Shown here: positions 8,014-17,606 of the stretch, one piece after another | Layout: every line of letters begins with the position of its first letter | Numbering within the stretch: the stretch's first letter is position 1 | DNA from: an uncultured bacterium | GTDB lineage: Bacteria > Bacteroidota > Rhodothermia > Rhodothermales > UBA10348 | NCBI GenBank assembly: GCA_943788505.1 | Contig: CALSQR010000002.1 | Coordinates: forward strand, 379,323 to 443,322 | Direction: 5' to 3' | DNA: 64,000 nucleotides | The notes under the pieces: model-generated | What the model was told of the DNA's origin: nothing | Seen by the model: the letters and a program-made list of their open reading frames with translations, nothing else | Databases searched by the model: none | Made by a program: the position numbers and the translations under genes

Positions 8014-9501
8014 ATGCTCTCTCTTGACGAATTTAAGGACCTTCTCGTCACCTACCGGACCTTCCCCGGAGAACGGATCATCATTCCACTGCACCGCCGC
8101 AGAAGTGCCGATCTGCTGACACCGGTAAGTGCGTTTCTGCAACTTCGAAAAAATGCTCGGATGCCGTTCCTTTTCGAGTCAGTGGAGGGCGGAGAAAAGA
8201 TGGCGCGGTACTCGTTCCTTGGCCGCAATCCCTACATGACCGTGACGGCTGAGGGCGAAAATACCCTCTTAGAAAGGGGTGGCCAAGCGCAGTCGCTCAA
8301 CAAACCTGTCTTCGATGTTCTCTCCGAACTCATGGCTACCTATCGGGAGATCGAAATACCTGATTTACCTCGACTAACCGGTGGAGCCGTCGGGTACTTC
8401 TCATACGATTGTGTTCGTTTAATCGAGCGACTCCCAGATTCAAACTCTTCTAGCGATCAGTTGCCAGATGCAATCTGGGCCTTTCACGATACAATTTGTG
8501 CATTCGATCACGTCAAACATCAGCTCGTGTTGATCGCCAGCGTATTTCTGGATGAGGATACAGATCCAGAACAGGCATACATGGATGCCTCTGCGAGATT
8601 GGACACGCTAGAATCTGCTTTTTCGAACACGGTTCGTCCTGATACAGCGCCTGTGCGTCTCGATGCCGATATCCGTTCGAATGTTGAGAAGGAGGAATTC
8701 GAAGCAGCCGTAGTAAAAGCCAAACACCATATCCATGAAGGGGACATCTTTCAGGTTGTCCTATCTCAGCGATTCTCTACGGGCTATTCCGGAGATCCGT
8801 TCAATTTATATCGGGCGCTACGCCAGGTGAATCCATCACCGTATCTGTTTTATCTCGAATTCGGTGATTTTAGACTTGTTGGATCCTCACCGGAAGTCCT
8901 TGTCCGCGTCGAAAACAGAAAAGCTGAGCTCCTTCCTATTGCCGGCACCCGCCCTAGGGGCGCTTCTGCGCAGGAGGATGCAGAATTGGCCGAAGAGCTC
9001 TTGGCAGACCGAAAAGAACGGGCTGAACACCTGATGTTAGTGGACCTCGGTCGTAATGATCTGGGCAGGGTAAGCAGCTACGGATCTGTTGAAGTTGAGC
9101 GATACGCATATATCGAGCGCTACTCGCATGTAATGCATATTGTATCCTCTGTAGCATCCCGCTTGGCGGACGGTTTTTCGTCAATGGATGCACTGAAAGC
9201 ATGTTTTCCAGCTGGAACGGTGTCGGGAGCACCGAAAGTGCGAGCCATGGAAATTATTGATGACCTAGAGCCAACTCGCCGAGGTCCGTACGCGGGCGCA
9301 GTAGGGTACCTGGACTTCCGAGGTAATCTTGACACGTGTATCACGATCAGAACCATGATCGTCACCGAAGACACAGTACATTTTCAAGCTGGAGCCGGAA
9401 TCGTAGCTGATAGTGTGCCCTCTTCCGAGTACGAAGAAACGTTAAACAAGGCCCGCGCACTAAGAAGCGCTATGAACATGGCCGCATCGGACCTTTTGTG
9501 A
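8014..9501 (+). CDS. trpE: Anthranilate synthase component I
   Basis: This 495-residue chorismate-utilising subunit converts chorismate plus ammonia to anthranilate. The N-terminal feedback site shows FLFESVEGGEKMARYSFLG (about residue 52), the region where Trp binds in TrpE. The catalytic domain has DIFQVVLSQRF, SPSPYLFYLEF-type residues (PSPYLFYLEFGD), LPIAGTRPRG and GTVSGAPKVRAMEIID (~405). The retained Trp-site motif and the trp context favour TrpE over PabB. It is first in the operon, and its glutaminase trpG lies three genes downstream rather than adjacent. It is expressed through the attenuator at 7806-7952. Confidence 0.97.
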   Translation: MLSLDEFKDLLVTYRTFPGERIIIPLHRRRSADLLTPVSAFLQLRKNARMPFLFESVEGGEKMARYSFLGRNPYMTVTAEGENTLLERGGQAQSLNKPVFDVLSELMATYREIEIPDLPRLTGGAVGYFSYDCVRLIERLPDSNSSSDQLPDAIWAFHDTICAFDHVKHQLVLIASVFLDEDTDPEQAYMDASARLDTLESAFSNTVRPDTAPVRLDADIRSNVEKEEFEAAVVKAKHHIHEGDIFQVVLSQRFSTGYSGDPFNLYRALRQVNPSPYLFYLEFGDFRLVGSSPEVLVRVENRKAELLPIAGTRPRGASAQEDAELAEELLADRKERAEHLMLVDLGRNDLGRVSSYGSVEVERYAYIERYSHVMHIVSSVASRLADGFSSMDALKACFPAGTVSGAPKVRAMEIIDDLEPTRRGPYAGAVGYLDFRGNLDTCITIRTMIVTEDTVHFQAGAGIVADSVPSSEYEETLNKARALRSAMNMAASDLL

Positions 9502-9595
9502 TGCTTTTTAAACGATTTGTTCAAGCGCCGGACAACCTCCTTGCGGTATCTTGCGACTTGCTATCTCCACCATTTTCAATCGCCGACTGAGCGCC

Positions 9596-10030
9596 ATGGG
9601 TATCAAGGAACTGTTTTTACAGAAAGGCTGGGCTGGTCGCACCATCGACCGGGCACAAACTATTGAGCGGATCAACCCCATGATCCACACAATGAATGAG
9701 CTCATGCAGTTATACAACGCTGCAGAACCAAAAAATGATACGCTCAGGACGGGGCTAGATGAAAGCCTACGCACGCTGAGAATGGACATTGGGAAGATGT
9801 GCGAAATCGTGTTTTCATGCGGTGGCGTGGCCTACAACGGTACTGACCTGAATCCGGCGGACTTCCGTCTAGGAGATAAACTATCTGCAGCCATCGAGAA
9901 GAAAGAAGAGCAGTTGACTCAGGCCCTTTCCGAGGAAGGACGCATCGAACACCAAATGCGGTCCAGAGCTATCCTAATGAATGTTGACGTTAACCAGAAA
10001 ATGCGCCTGAATACGGTGCGTGGCCTCTGA
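9596..10030 (+). CDS. Conserved-looking unknown protein inside the trp operon
   Basis: This 144-residue soluble protein starts at ATG 9596 (MGIKELFLQKGWAGRT); the frame extends 15 codons further upstream without a better start. It looks mostly helical, with a cluster MIHTMNELMQLYNAA, then DESLRTLRMDIGKMCEIVFSCGG, then a charged coiled-coil-like LSAAIEKKEEQLTQALSEEG. It has two Cys and no signal peptide. It sits between trpE and trpS on the same strand, and its stop is 16 nt before the preferred trpS ATG. I do not recognise a family. Its place within a biosynthetic operon makes a role in Trp metabolism or translation possible, but nothing in the sequence says so. Confidence 0.65.
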   Translation: MGIKELFLQKGWAGRTIDRAQTIERINPMIHTMNELMQLYNAAEPKNDTLRTGLDESLRTLRMDIGKMCEIVFSCGGVAYNGTDLNPADFRLGDKLSAAIEKKEEQLTQALSEEGRIEHQMRSRAILMNVDVNQKMRLNTVRGL

Positions 10031-10046
10031 CCCACGAATCCAGACC

Positions 10047-11066
10047 ATGCCTCCGACCCAGACCGCTTCTACTTCTACCTTCCCCCGCATCGTCGTTTCA
10101 GGAATACAGCCATCCGGAACGCTTCATCTTGGCAATTATTTCGGTGCCATCCGGCAACATATCGAACTGCATCAGCAATTCGAGTCGTACTTCTTCATCG
10201 TCAACTACCACGCACTGACGACGTTGCAAGATGCGGAAGCACTGAAAAAGTATTCATTAGATGTCGCGCTTGATTACCTGGCGCTCGGGTTCGATCCAAC
10301 GAAGTCGAATCTTTTCCTTCAAAGTGACGTGCCCCAGGTGACTGAGCTATCGTGGATATTTTACACGATTACTCCCGTTTCCCAGTTAGAAAAGGGTGTC
10401 TCTTTCAAGGACAAAGTGGCACAAGGCCTGTCTGCCAACGCGGGTCTATTCAACTACCCGATTCTTCAGGCAGCCGATATTTTAGTATATGGTGGCACCC
10501 AAGTCCCTGTAGGTGCTGATCAGAAACAGAACGTAGAGATTTGCCGGGACCTAGCCCTGCGGTTTAATGACCGATTTGGCAATGGAAAGGATATCCTACC
10601 TGTTCCGGAGCCGTACATCTTGGAAGATGTGGCTGTGGTGCCGGGTGTGGATGGCCGGAAGATGTCCAAGAGTTATGACAATACCATCGGCATATTCGAT
10701 GAGGGCAAGGAGCTAAAGAAGAAGGTGATGAGCATCGTCACTGATTCCACGCCACTGGAAGAGCCCAAAGATCCTGACACATGCAATGTCTTCTCTCTGA
10801 TACGACTTTTCGCAGATGATGCAAAACGCGAAGAAGTGGCCGCTGCTTATCGCGCAGGAGGCTATGGTTACGGGCATGCCAAAAAGGATTTACTGCAGTT
10901 GATCACAGATACCTTTGCAGAGGCCAGAGAGCGCCGTCATGAACTCTCGAACCATCCTGATGATGTTATGGATGTTCTTCGAGAAGGTGGCCGAAAGGGT
11001 CGTGAGCAAGCTGAAAGGTTCATGGAAAACGTCCGTTCCGCTACAGGACTCATCACGACCTACTGA
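10047..11066 (+). CDS. trpS: Tryptophanyl-tRNA synthetase
   Basis: This 339-residue class I aminoacyl-tRNA synthetase charges tRNA-Trp. The HIGH-type signature is GTLHLGNYFGAI (about residue 24) and the KMSKS loop is GRKMSKSYDNT (~207). VPVGADQKQNVEICRDLA is the standard TrpRS tRNA/ATP-site block. ATG 10047 is preferred; an in-frame GTG at 10020 would overlap the previous gene. Finding trpS between trpE and trpG places the charging enzyme under the same Trp-sensing attenuator as the biosynthetic genes. That is a sensible feedback loop but not the usual gene order. Confidence 0.96.
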   Translation: MPPTQTASTSTFPRIVVSGIQPSGTLHLGNYFGAIRQHIELHQQFESYFFIVNYHALTTLQDAEALKKYSLDVALDYLALGFDPTKSNLFLQSDVPQVTELSWIFYTITPVSQLEKGVSFKDKVAQGLSANAGLFNYPILQAADILVYGGTQVPVGADQKQNVEICRDLALRFNDRFGNGKDILPVPEPYILEDVAVVPGVDGRKMSKSYDNTIGIFDEGKELKKKVMSIVTDSTPLEEPKDPDTCNVFSLIRLFADDAKREEVAAAYRAGGYGYGHAKKDLLQLITDTFAEARERRHELSNHPDDVMDVLREGGRKGREQAERFMENVRSATGLITTY

Positions 11067-11072
11067 GCTGAT

Positions 11073-11654
11073 ATGGTTCTCATTATCGACAATTACGATA
11101 GCTTCACGTACAATCTGGTGCACCTTGTGGCCCAGGGAACGGATGATCTGCAGGTCCACCGCAACGATACGCTAAGTCTCGAGGATATTGAATCTATGAT
11201 GCCTTCGGGGATCCTCATTTCTCCAGGTCCAGGTCGGCCAGCTGAGGCTGGTATCACTTGCGATGTTATCCGCACGTTTGGAGGCCGAATCCCGCTACTC
11301 GGGGTATGCTTGGGACATCAGGCAATTGGAGAAGTCTATGGCGGTGATGTGACGTACGCCTCTCGGCTGATGCATGGCAAAACCAGTGAAGTCCATCATG
11401 ATGGAATGGGCGTCTTTACTGGTGTTTCTAATCCGTGCGTTGCTACCCGATACCACAGTCTAGTCATTGACCCTGCAACCATACCCTCTGTTTTGAGTGT
11501 TTCAGCTCGCAGCGAAGATGGAACGATCATGGGTGTTCGACACGAAAACGGCCTGGTAGAAGGAATTCAGTTCCATCCGGAAAGTCTTCTCACAGAAGAA
11601 GGTCCGCGCATGATTGCTAATTGGATGAGCACATTGACGATACAGGCTGCCTGA
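11073..11654 (+). CDS. trpG: Anthranilate synthase component II (glutamine amidotransferase)
   Basis: This 193-residue class I glutamine amidotransferase supplies ammonia to TrpE. It begins VLIIDNYDSFTYNLVH, has the nucleophile Cys in LLGVCLGHQAIGE (about residue 76-80), and the His-Glu pair in IQFHPESLLTEEG (~170). The oxyanion region SPGPGRPAEAG is present. It starts 6 nt after trpS. As in many bacteria it might also serve para-aminobenzoate synthesis, but the operon context argues for tryptophan. Confidence 0.96.
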   Translation: MVLIIDNYDSFTYNLVHLVAQGTDDLQVHRNDTLSLEDIESMMPSGILISPGPGRPAEAGITCDVIRTFGGRIPLLGVCLGHQAIGEVYGGDVTYASRLMHGKTSEVHHDGMGVFTGVSNPCVATRYHSLVIDPATIPSVLSVSARSEDGTIMGVRHENGLVEGIQFHPESLLTEEGPRMIANWMSTLTIQAA

Positions 11655-11706
11655 TCCGACGCACATCATAGCATAGTAACATCAAAGCAAAAAACTCCTA
11701 AGACCA

Positions 11707-12738
11707 ATGAAGGACCTGCTGACAAAGTTGGTGGAACACCGCCCGCTTACTAGAGACGATGCCGCGGGTGCGATGCAAGAAATGCTCTCGGGCAACGCCT
11801 CCCCGGAACAGATTGCAGGGTTTTTGCTGGGCATTCGTGCTCGCGGAGAAACACTAGACGAACTCGTCGGCATGACGCAGACTATGCGCGAGTTTGCGGT
11901 CCCAGTCTTGGCGCCGGCGCATGCCATTGATATCGTTGGAACCGGCGGAGACCGTAGCGGATCATTCAACGTCTCGACGACAACAGCTTTCGTCTGCGCC
12001 GGCGCCGGAGCCATCGTTGCAAAACATGGCAATCGTTCTGTTTCGTCCAAGAGTGGTGCTTTCGATGTTCTAAGCGCTCTTGGTGTTCAGACCAATCTTG
12101 GCAAAGCTGGAGCTGAATACTGCCTTGAACATGCAGGAATGGCGTTTCTGTTCGCTCCTTTCTTCCACCCAGCAATGAAGCACGTTCAGCCAGTACGCAT
12201 CAAACTGGGCGTGCGAAGCGCATTCAACATTTTGGGCCCATTGTGCAATCCTGCCGGTGTTAAACGCCAGTTGGTGGGCGCCTTTTCGCTTGATGTTGCC
12301 CGTATGATGGTAGAAATACTTCACGCCTTGGGTTCGGAATCCATTGCATGTGTGCACGCAGACGATGGTATGGATGAATGTTCGATCAGCTCGCCAACTA
12401 CTCTTTTTAGTTTCTATGCCGCGGGTGACCCCATCCTCGAAGAAACCATCACTCCAGAACAGTTCGGATTGGAGCGAGCACCTCACGAAGCCATCCTTGG
12501 TGGCGATGGAAATCGCAATGCTGTCATTTTGCGAGAGATTCTCTCCGGGCAAGCTGGCGCACCCAGGGATATCGTGCTTTTCAATGCTGGTATTGCCCTG
12601 CGTTGTGCAGGTAGTGCTTCCTCGATAGAAGAAGGAATCGCACAGGCTGCCGAAAGCATCGATTCTGGCAAGGCATTGGCTGCTTTGGACGGTCTAATTC
12701 GCGCAAGTCAGGATGCACCACCGCTAGAGGTGGCCTGA
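11707..12738 (+). CDS. trpD: Anthranilate phosphoribosyltransferase
   Basis: This 343-residue enzyme transfers phosphoribose from PRPP to anthranilate. The PRPP-binding loop GTGGDRSGSFNVST is near residue 78, KHGNRSVSSKSGA near 103, and the anthranilate-site block HVQPVRIKLGVRSAFNILGP near 158. The hinge and C-terminal domain run to the expected family length. A 52-bp spacer separates it from trpG, and trpC begins 5 nt after its stop. Confidence 0.96.
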   Translation: MKDLLTKLVEHRPLTRDDAAGAMQEMLSGNASPEQIAGFLLGIRARGETLDELVGMTQTMREFAVPVLAPAHAIDIVGTGGDRSGSFNVSTTTAFVCAGAGAIVAKHGNRSVSSKSGAFDVLSALGVQTNLGKAGAEYCLEHAGMAFLFAPFFHPAMKHVQPVRIKLGVRSAFNILGPLCNPAGVKRQLVGAFSLDVARMMVEILHALGSESIACVHADDGMDECSISSPTTLFSFYAAGDPILEETITPEQFGLERAPHEAILGGDGNRNAVILREILSGQAGAPRDIVLFNAGIALRCAGSASSIEEGIAQAAESIDSGKALAALDGLIRASQDAPPLEVA

Positions 12739-12743
12739 TTTGT

Positions 12744-13544
12744 ATGATTGCGTCCATTCGGGATACCATACTTGGGCAGATTGTTCGTGACACGGAGGCG
12801 CTTGTTGCGAGTCGAAAACGTGACATTAAACGTTCCGACCTGGAGTCCATGGAGGGATTCGAGCGCGTACCCTTATCCTTAGCAGACGCCTTGCGCGCAA
12901 AAGGGCTTTCGATCATTGCAGAAGCCAAGAAAGCTTCCCCTTCCAAGGGTGTTATAAGGGAATCGTTTGATCCCATTAAGATCGCGATGGCGTATCAAAA
13001 AGCTGGTGCAGCGGCTATCTCGATGTTGACGGAGCCGTTGCATTTCCAAGGCAGCATTGACTTTCTACAACTCGTCAGGCCTGAACTCCAGATTCCCCTC
13101 CTGAGAAAGGATTTCATTATTGACCCGTTCCAACTGCTTGAAGCAAGGGCCTATGGTGCGGATGCTGTGCTTCTAATCGCCAGTTGCCTCGAGCGCCCTC
13201 ATCTAGCTGAACTCCAAGAAGCAGCTCGTGAACTGGAGTTATCCGTACTCCTCGAACTTTACGACCCCCGAGAATTGGATCGAGTCGATATGGACAGTAC
13301 AGAGATCATTGGTGTAAACAGCAGAGATCTACGCACGTTTGAGGTGGATCTAGATGGCGCACTCTCCGTTCTTGGAAGCCTTCCTAGCTCTATTGTGCGA
13401 GTGGCGGAAAGCGGTCTTCGTGATGTTGACGACTTTGTGAAAGTGCGCGATGCGGAGATCGACGCAGCCCTCGTAGGAGAAGCATTTATGATTGAGGACG
13501 ATCCTGGGGCAGCCCTCGAACGACTGAAGGAGGAACTGGCATGA
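12744..13544 (+). CDS. trpC: Indole-3-glycerol phosphate synthase
   Basis: This 266-residue TIM-barrel enzyme closes the indole ring from CdRP. Diagnostic blocks are IAEAKKASPSKGVIRE (about residue 58), LRKDFIIDPFQLLEARAYG (~118), LLELYDPRELD, IIGVNSRDLRTFEVDL (~187) and VAESGL. The N-terminal ~45 residues (VRDTEALVASRKRD) form the usual extra helix. Its stop overlaps the trpF start by 4 nt (ATGA), so the two are translationally coupled. Confidence 0.96.
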   Translation: MIASIRDTILGQIVRDTEALVASRKRDIKRSDLESMEGFERVPLSLADALRAKGLSIIAEAKKASPSKGVIRESFDPIKIAMAYQKAGAAAISMLTEPLHFQGSIDFLQLVRPELQIPLLRKDFIIDPFQLLEARAYGADAVLLIASCLERPHLAELQEAARELELSVLLELYDPRELDRVDMDSTEIIGVNSRDLRTFEVDLDGALSVLGSLPSSIVRVAESGLRDVDDFVKVRDAEIDAALVGEAFMIEDDPGAALERLKEELA

Positions 13545-14179
13545 CACATATCAAAGTCTGCGGAATAACAAACCTGGCCGATGCACGATATGCATCAGGT
13601 GCTGGAGCGGATTTCCTCGGATTCATACAGCATCCAGAAAGCCCTCGCCATATTGAGCCAGGACTGGCTCGCGACATTATCGCATGGGTGTATGGATCGA
13701 AAAGCGTTGGTGTTTTCGTGGATTGCCCTGCTGACGAAGTCAATGGAATCTGTGATCGAGTAGGCTTCGATTTCGTGCAATTACACGGTTCAGAAACTGT
13801 AGCCTACTGCCACACAATTGATCGTCCAATCATCAAAGCTTTCAAAGTGTGGAATCACACTGAGGCTGCGGAGCTGGAAATGGCGATGGAAGCGTACAAA
13901 GACGTCGCTGAATATTTCCTACTGGATACCGGATCAGCAACTGCGGCCGGCGGTACAGGTGAGTCGTTCGATTGGAAGGTGGTTGAAGATATCGTCGTGT
14001 CCAGACCGTTTTTCCTTGCCGGAGGCCTGTCCCCAGACAATGTGGCCGGTGCGGTTGATCGAGTCAAACCATTTGGGTTGGATGTCAGCAGCGGGGTTGA
14101 AGAATCGCCAGGCATTAAGGACTTTGGGCGCATTGACACGTTCATCGAGCAAGCTCGGGGAACGGTTTCCAATCGTTGA
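13541..14179 (+). CDS. trpF: Phosphoribosylanthranilate isomerase
   Basis: This 212-residue TIM-barrel enzyme isomerises PRA to CdRP. It opens with KVCGITNLADARYA, with the general-base Cys, then has FLGFIQHPESPRHI, VGVFVDCP, VQLHGSETV, LLDTGSATAAGGTGESFDW with the acid Asp, FFLAGGLSPDNV and GLDVSSGVEESPGIKD at the phosphate-binding end. It overlaps trpC by 4 nt. A GCAGCA/TGCTGC hairpin at 14191-14207, without a U-tract, lies in the ~110-bp spacer before trpB and might tune expression of the trpB-trpA pair. Confidence 0.96.
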   Translation: MTHIKVCGITNLADARYASGAGADFLGFIQHPESPRHIEPGLARDIIAWVYGSKSVGVFVDCPADEVNGICDRVGFDFVQLHGSETVAYCHTIDRPIIKAFKVWNHTEAAELEMAMEAYKDVAEYFLLDTGSATAAGGTGESFDWKVVEDIVVSRPFFLAGGLSPDNVAGAVDRVKPFGLDVSSGVEESPGIKDFGRIDTFIEQARGTVSNR

Positions 14180-14288
14180 TCCGGAACCGCGCAGCACCGT
14201 TTGCTGCTCAGACAAACGGGGTCAGTGCCGCCGCACTTCCCAATTTGATCTGCTCAATTATTTACAAGACGCGTAGACATATTTGCCA

Positions 14289-15515
14289 ATGGGCACCTTA
14301 GATACATCGCCTTCAAATGCGCCTTCAGTCGCGCCGTACGATTTGCCCGATTCACGCGGGTACTTCGGCGAGTTCGGCGGATCATTCGTTCCCGAAATCT
14401 TGGTCCCGGCGCTGGGAGAACTGACGAATGCTTTCGACGAAGCTCTCCATGATCCGGCCTTCCAAGCTCGGTATCATAGTCTACTCAGAGACTATGTTGG
14501 ACGGCCAACCGCACTAACATTTGCCGAGCGCCTTACCGCCCATTTCGGAGGTGCCCGCATCTATCTCAAGAGGGAAGATCTTTGTCACACAGGTGCACAC
14601 AAGATCAACAACGCCATCGGGCAGATCCTTCTTGCTCGGCGCATGGGTAAAACGCGCATTATCGCGGAAACAGGTGCTGGGCAACATGGTGTTGCGACTG
14701 CGACTGTATGTGCCCGATTCGGTATGGAGTGCATCGTGTATATGGGAGCCGAGGACATGGAGCGACAACGCCTCAATGTCCACCGAATGAATCTTTTAGG
14801 AGCCGAAGTCAGACCGGCAACAAGTGGGTCTCAGACTTTGAAAGACGCCACAAATGAGGCTATCAGAGACTGGGTGACAAACGTCAGGGATACTTTCTAC
14901 ATCATTGGATCGGTGGTTGGGCCTCATCCCTACCCAAGAATGGTTCGTGCCTTTCATACCGTCATTGGCGAGGAGGTCAAAGCGCAGCTTGAGTCACGAG
15001 AGGGCCGGCCGAACCCGGACATCTTGATCGCCTGCGTAGGTGGTGGGTCAAATGCCATTGGACTCTTCCATCCCTTCCTGGATGACAAAAACGTTCGTTG
15101 CGTCGGCGTGGAAGCATCAGGAGAAGGACTTGAGGGCCGTCATGCTGCGACGCTGACGCTGGGCACTCCCGGGATCCTTCATGGTGCTTTGTCCTATTTG
15201 CTGCAAGATGATCAAGGCCAGATAGAGCTGGCACATTCAATTTCTGCTGGCCTTGACTACCCAGGGGTAGGTCCAGAGCACGCGTGGCTAAAACAGTCAG
15301 GCCGAGTGGAATACATTTCTGCCACTGACACCGAGGCAATGGAGGGTGTAAAGCTGCTTTCCAGAACCGAAGGTATCATTCCTGCGCTTGAAACCGCTCA
15401 CGCAATTGCAGGGCTGTCTCAAATTGCACCTGGAACTCCACACGACGAATTGATCGTTCTTAATTGCTCGGGTCGTGGGGATAAAGACATGCAGACTATC
15501 GCGGAGGCTCTTTAA
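14289..15515 (+). CDS. trpB: Tryptophan synthase beta chain
   Basis: This 408-residue PLP enzyme condenses indole with serine. The N-terminal [15 protein letters not shown] block, the PLP-Lys in [17 protein letters not shown] (about residue 100), [15 protein letters not shown], and the phosphate-binding [14 protein letters not shown] (~245) are all present, as is ECR-type [13 protein letters not shown] near the C-terminus. ATG 14289 is chosen over a TTG two codons earlier. The stop codon overlaps the trpA start by one base. It is the standard TrpB1 type that partners TrpA. Confidence 0.97.
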   Translation: MGTLDTSPSNAPSVAPYDLPDSRGYFGEFGGSFVPEILVPALGELTNAFDEALHDPAFQARYHSLLRDYVGRPTALTFAERLTAHFGGARIYLKREDLCHTGAHKINNAIGQILLARRMGKTRIIAETGAGQHGVATATVCARFGMECIVYMGAEDMERQRLNVHRMNLLGAEVRPATSGSQTLKDATNEAIRDWVTNVRDTFYIIGSVVGPHPYPRMVRAFHTVIGEEVKAQLESREGRPNPDILIACVGGGSNAIGLFHPFLDDKNVRCVGVEASGEGLEGRHAATLTLGTPGILHGALSYLLQDDQGQIELAHSISAGLDYPGVGPEHAWLKQSGRVEYISATDTEAMEGVKLLSRTEGIIPALETAHAIAGLSQIAPGTPHDELIVLNCSGRGDKDMQTIAEAL

Positions 15516-16333
15516 TGTCGCATTTCTCAGATCTGCTTAGCCAGGTAAGCAAACGAGGCGAGCGCTCCCTCGGCATGTTTGTGACGAGTGGGTTTCCGGA
15601 TATGAAAGCTACGCCTGACTTGTTACGGGCAATTGATGCCGGCGGCGCGGACTTCATCGAATTAGGCATGCCATTTAGTGACCCTCTCGCCGAAGGATTA
15701 CCTATTCAGCGATCCAGCGAGCGGGCCCTCAAGAACGGCGTCACAATGCAGGCAACCTTGGCGTTCGCCAAGGAATTCACGAGTCAGTCAGAAACTCCCC
15801 TTCTCTTGATGGGATACGGAAACCCGGTGATGCGCTACGGGATCAGCAACTTTTTCCGTGATGCTCGCTCTTCAGGTGTACAGGGTGTCATCTTACCAGA
15901 TGTCCTGCCAGCGGAGGACTCACCCTTCTTTAAGGCAGCTAAGGGGCACGATGTGGATCTTGTCTGCCTGATTTCTCCGACCACTCCTGAGGCACGCATG
16001 GCGTTGATTGATGAAATGTCCTCAGGATTCGTGTATGCTGTCTCTGTGACTGGCATTACGGGTACGGATACTGGAGATGCTTCACCGATCCTTTCGTACC
16101 TGCGACAGGCAAAGGCGACTATGCGAAAGAACCCGCTACTGGTCGGATTCGGAATCCGGACGGCAGCCGATGTCAGGCAGCTTTCCGAACATACAGATGG
16201 AGCTATTGTGGGCTCAGCCCTCATTAACCACATCGAAGCCTTGTGGAATGATATTTCGATTTCAACCGAAGATCGGCTCAAATCAGTTGAGACATTTGTC
16301 CGAGAGTTGAAAGCGGGAACGCTCGCCTTATGA
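15515..16333 (+). CDS. trpA: Tryptophan synthase alpha chain
   Basis: This 272-residue TIM-barrel enzyme cleaves indole-glycerol phosphate to indole and G3P. The catalytic Glu is in FIELGMPFSDPLAEGLPIQ (about residue 49), and the second acid is in GVILPDVLPAED (~127). SPTTPEARM, YAVSVTGITGT and VGFGIRTAADV follow in the expected order. It starts at the last base of trpB. Its stop overlaps the start of the DUF4837 lipoprotein gene (ATGA), so the transcript continues. Confidence 0.97.
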   Translation: MSHFSDLLSQVSKRGERSLGMFVTSGFPDMKATPDLLRAIDAGGADFIELGMPFSDPLAEGLPIQRSSERALKNGVTMQATLAFAKEFTSQSETPLLLMGYGNPVMRYGISNFFRDARSSGVQGVILPDVLPAEDSPFFKAAKGHDVDLVCLISPTTPEARMALIDEMSSGFVYAVSVTGITGTDTGDASPILSYLRQAKATMRKNPLLVGFGIRTAADVRQLSEHTDGAIVGSALINHIEALWNDISISTEDRLKSVETFVRELKAGTLAL

Positions 16334-17562
16334 ATCCTTACCGCAGTTCAAAGAGACGACTTGCTATGCTACATACCCAGCACCAGATGAACCTGAACTT
16401 GCCGTCGATACATCAACCGACCTCTACACGACCAGCCGTTCACCGGCTGATTTTCTCCGCCATCCTGGCCTCTATGCTGTTTCTGACGGCCTGCGAATCC
16501 CTAGAGTACCGTCCGCCGGCCGTTGGCCGAGAAGGGGATGTCGTTGTGGTGATGGACTCAGCTCGCTGGAATGGACCGATTGGTGATGCCGTAAGAATGC
16601 ATGTTTCCCCGTACTTAGGAACGTTGCCGGCTCCTGAACGCGAGTTCTCATTGAATCAAATGACAATTACGTCCCAGAGCGTGCTTGAGGGTATCCAGAA
16701 GCAGAAAAACGTGATTTTTGTCGCGCCTTTATCTGACGAATCCCGAGAAGCCGCCTTTTTGCGGTCCCGTCTCGATAGCACAGCCCTGTCGGCTATTCGT
16801 GGAGGTCAGGCCTCAGTTATTCCGCGTAGAGATCTTTGGCGCACTGAGCAGCAGGTGATTTACGTTTTTGGAGACACAGAAGAAAGCATTCTGCGTGAGT
16901 TGGAAGCTCGTGGATCAGACATTCGGTATCAATTCAACACGATTACCCGGGAGCGCGTGCAGGTTGACATGTTCGAAAAAGGACGTCAATTCGATATCGA
17001 AAGGGCGATTGAAGACAAGCACGATTTCTCCATCCGCGTTCAGCACGACTATTTCACGTCTATTGATACCACCAATTTTGTTTGGCTACGCAGAGTTGTC
17101 GATTCAAACTCCTGGCGCTCGCTTTTTGTGTACTACATCGACAATTTCGATCCTACCAACCTGACCCCCGAATGGGTGTACGCGGCGCGTGACCGGATTA
17201 CAGAAACAAACGTCCGTGGCAATGCGGACGGTTTCGTATTAATCGACTACCGCCGAGAATTGAATACCGAAAACATCGACTTCTTGGGTAGGTTTGGATA
17301 TGAAACCCGTGGGCTGTGGCATATGGTTGAAGAAAACGAACAAACTGGCGACCTGATGGAATTTGGCATGGGCGGTCCGTTCGTTAACTACACGTTTTAT
17401 GATGATGAGTCTCGCCGACTCTACATGATCGATGGTATGGTCTTCGCTCCTGGCTATGACAAACGTGAATTCCTGCGCCATATGGAAGTCATCGCGCACA
17501 CATTCCGCAACGGAACAGAAGTAGCAACTGCTCGGGCCGCTTCTGGCGAGGGAGTGGATTGA
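16330..17562 (+). CDS. DUF4837-family lipoprotein
   Basis: This 410-residue protein has an N-terminal lipoprotein signal, SAILASMLFLTAC, so Cys near residue 54 should be lipidated. The long pre-sequence has alternative Met starts at residues 13 and 20. The mature part starts VGREGDVVVVMDSARWNGPIGD and has FVAPLSDESREAAFLRS and VYYIDNFDPTNLTPEWVYAARD, matching DUF4837 proteins common in Bacteroidota as I know them. Function is unknown; it should face the periplasm from a membrane anchor. It overlaps the trpA stop by 4 nt, so it shares the trp transcript. Confidence 0.82.
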   Translation: MNPYRSSKRRLAMLHTQHQMNLNLPSIHQPTSTRPAVHRLIFSAILASMLFLTACESLEYRPPAVGREGDVVVVMDSARWNGPIGDAVRMHVSPYLGTLPAPEREFSLNQMTITSQSVLEGIQKQKNVIFVAPLSDESREAAFLRSRLDSTALSAIRGGQASVIPRRDLWRTEQQVIYVFGDTEESILRELEARGSDIRYQFNTITRERVQVDMFEKGRQFDIERAIEDKHDFSIRVQHDYFTSIDTTNFVWLRRVVDSNSWRSLFVYYIDNFDPTNLTPEWVYAARDRITETNVRGNADGFVLIDYRRELNTENIDFLGRFGYETRGLWHMVEENEQTGDLMEFGMGGPFVNYTFYDDESRRLYMIDGMVFAPGYDKREFLRHMEVIAHTFRNGTEVATARAASGEGVD

Positions 17563-17606
17563 CCGTACTCGACTACAAAGCCGTCTGCACACGCTGGGTG
17601 CCAAGG

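Noticed and set aside
14191-14207. Terminator or attenuator between trpF and trpB
   Set aside because: GCAGCA/TGCTGC makes only a 6-bp stem and has no U-tract; noted under trpF but not called.
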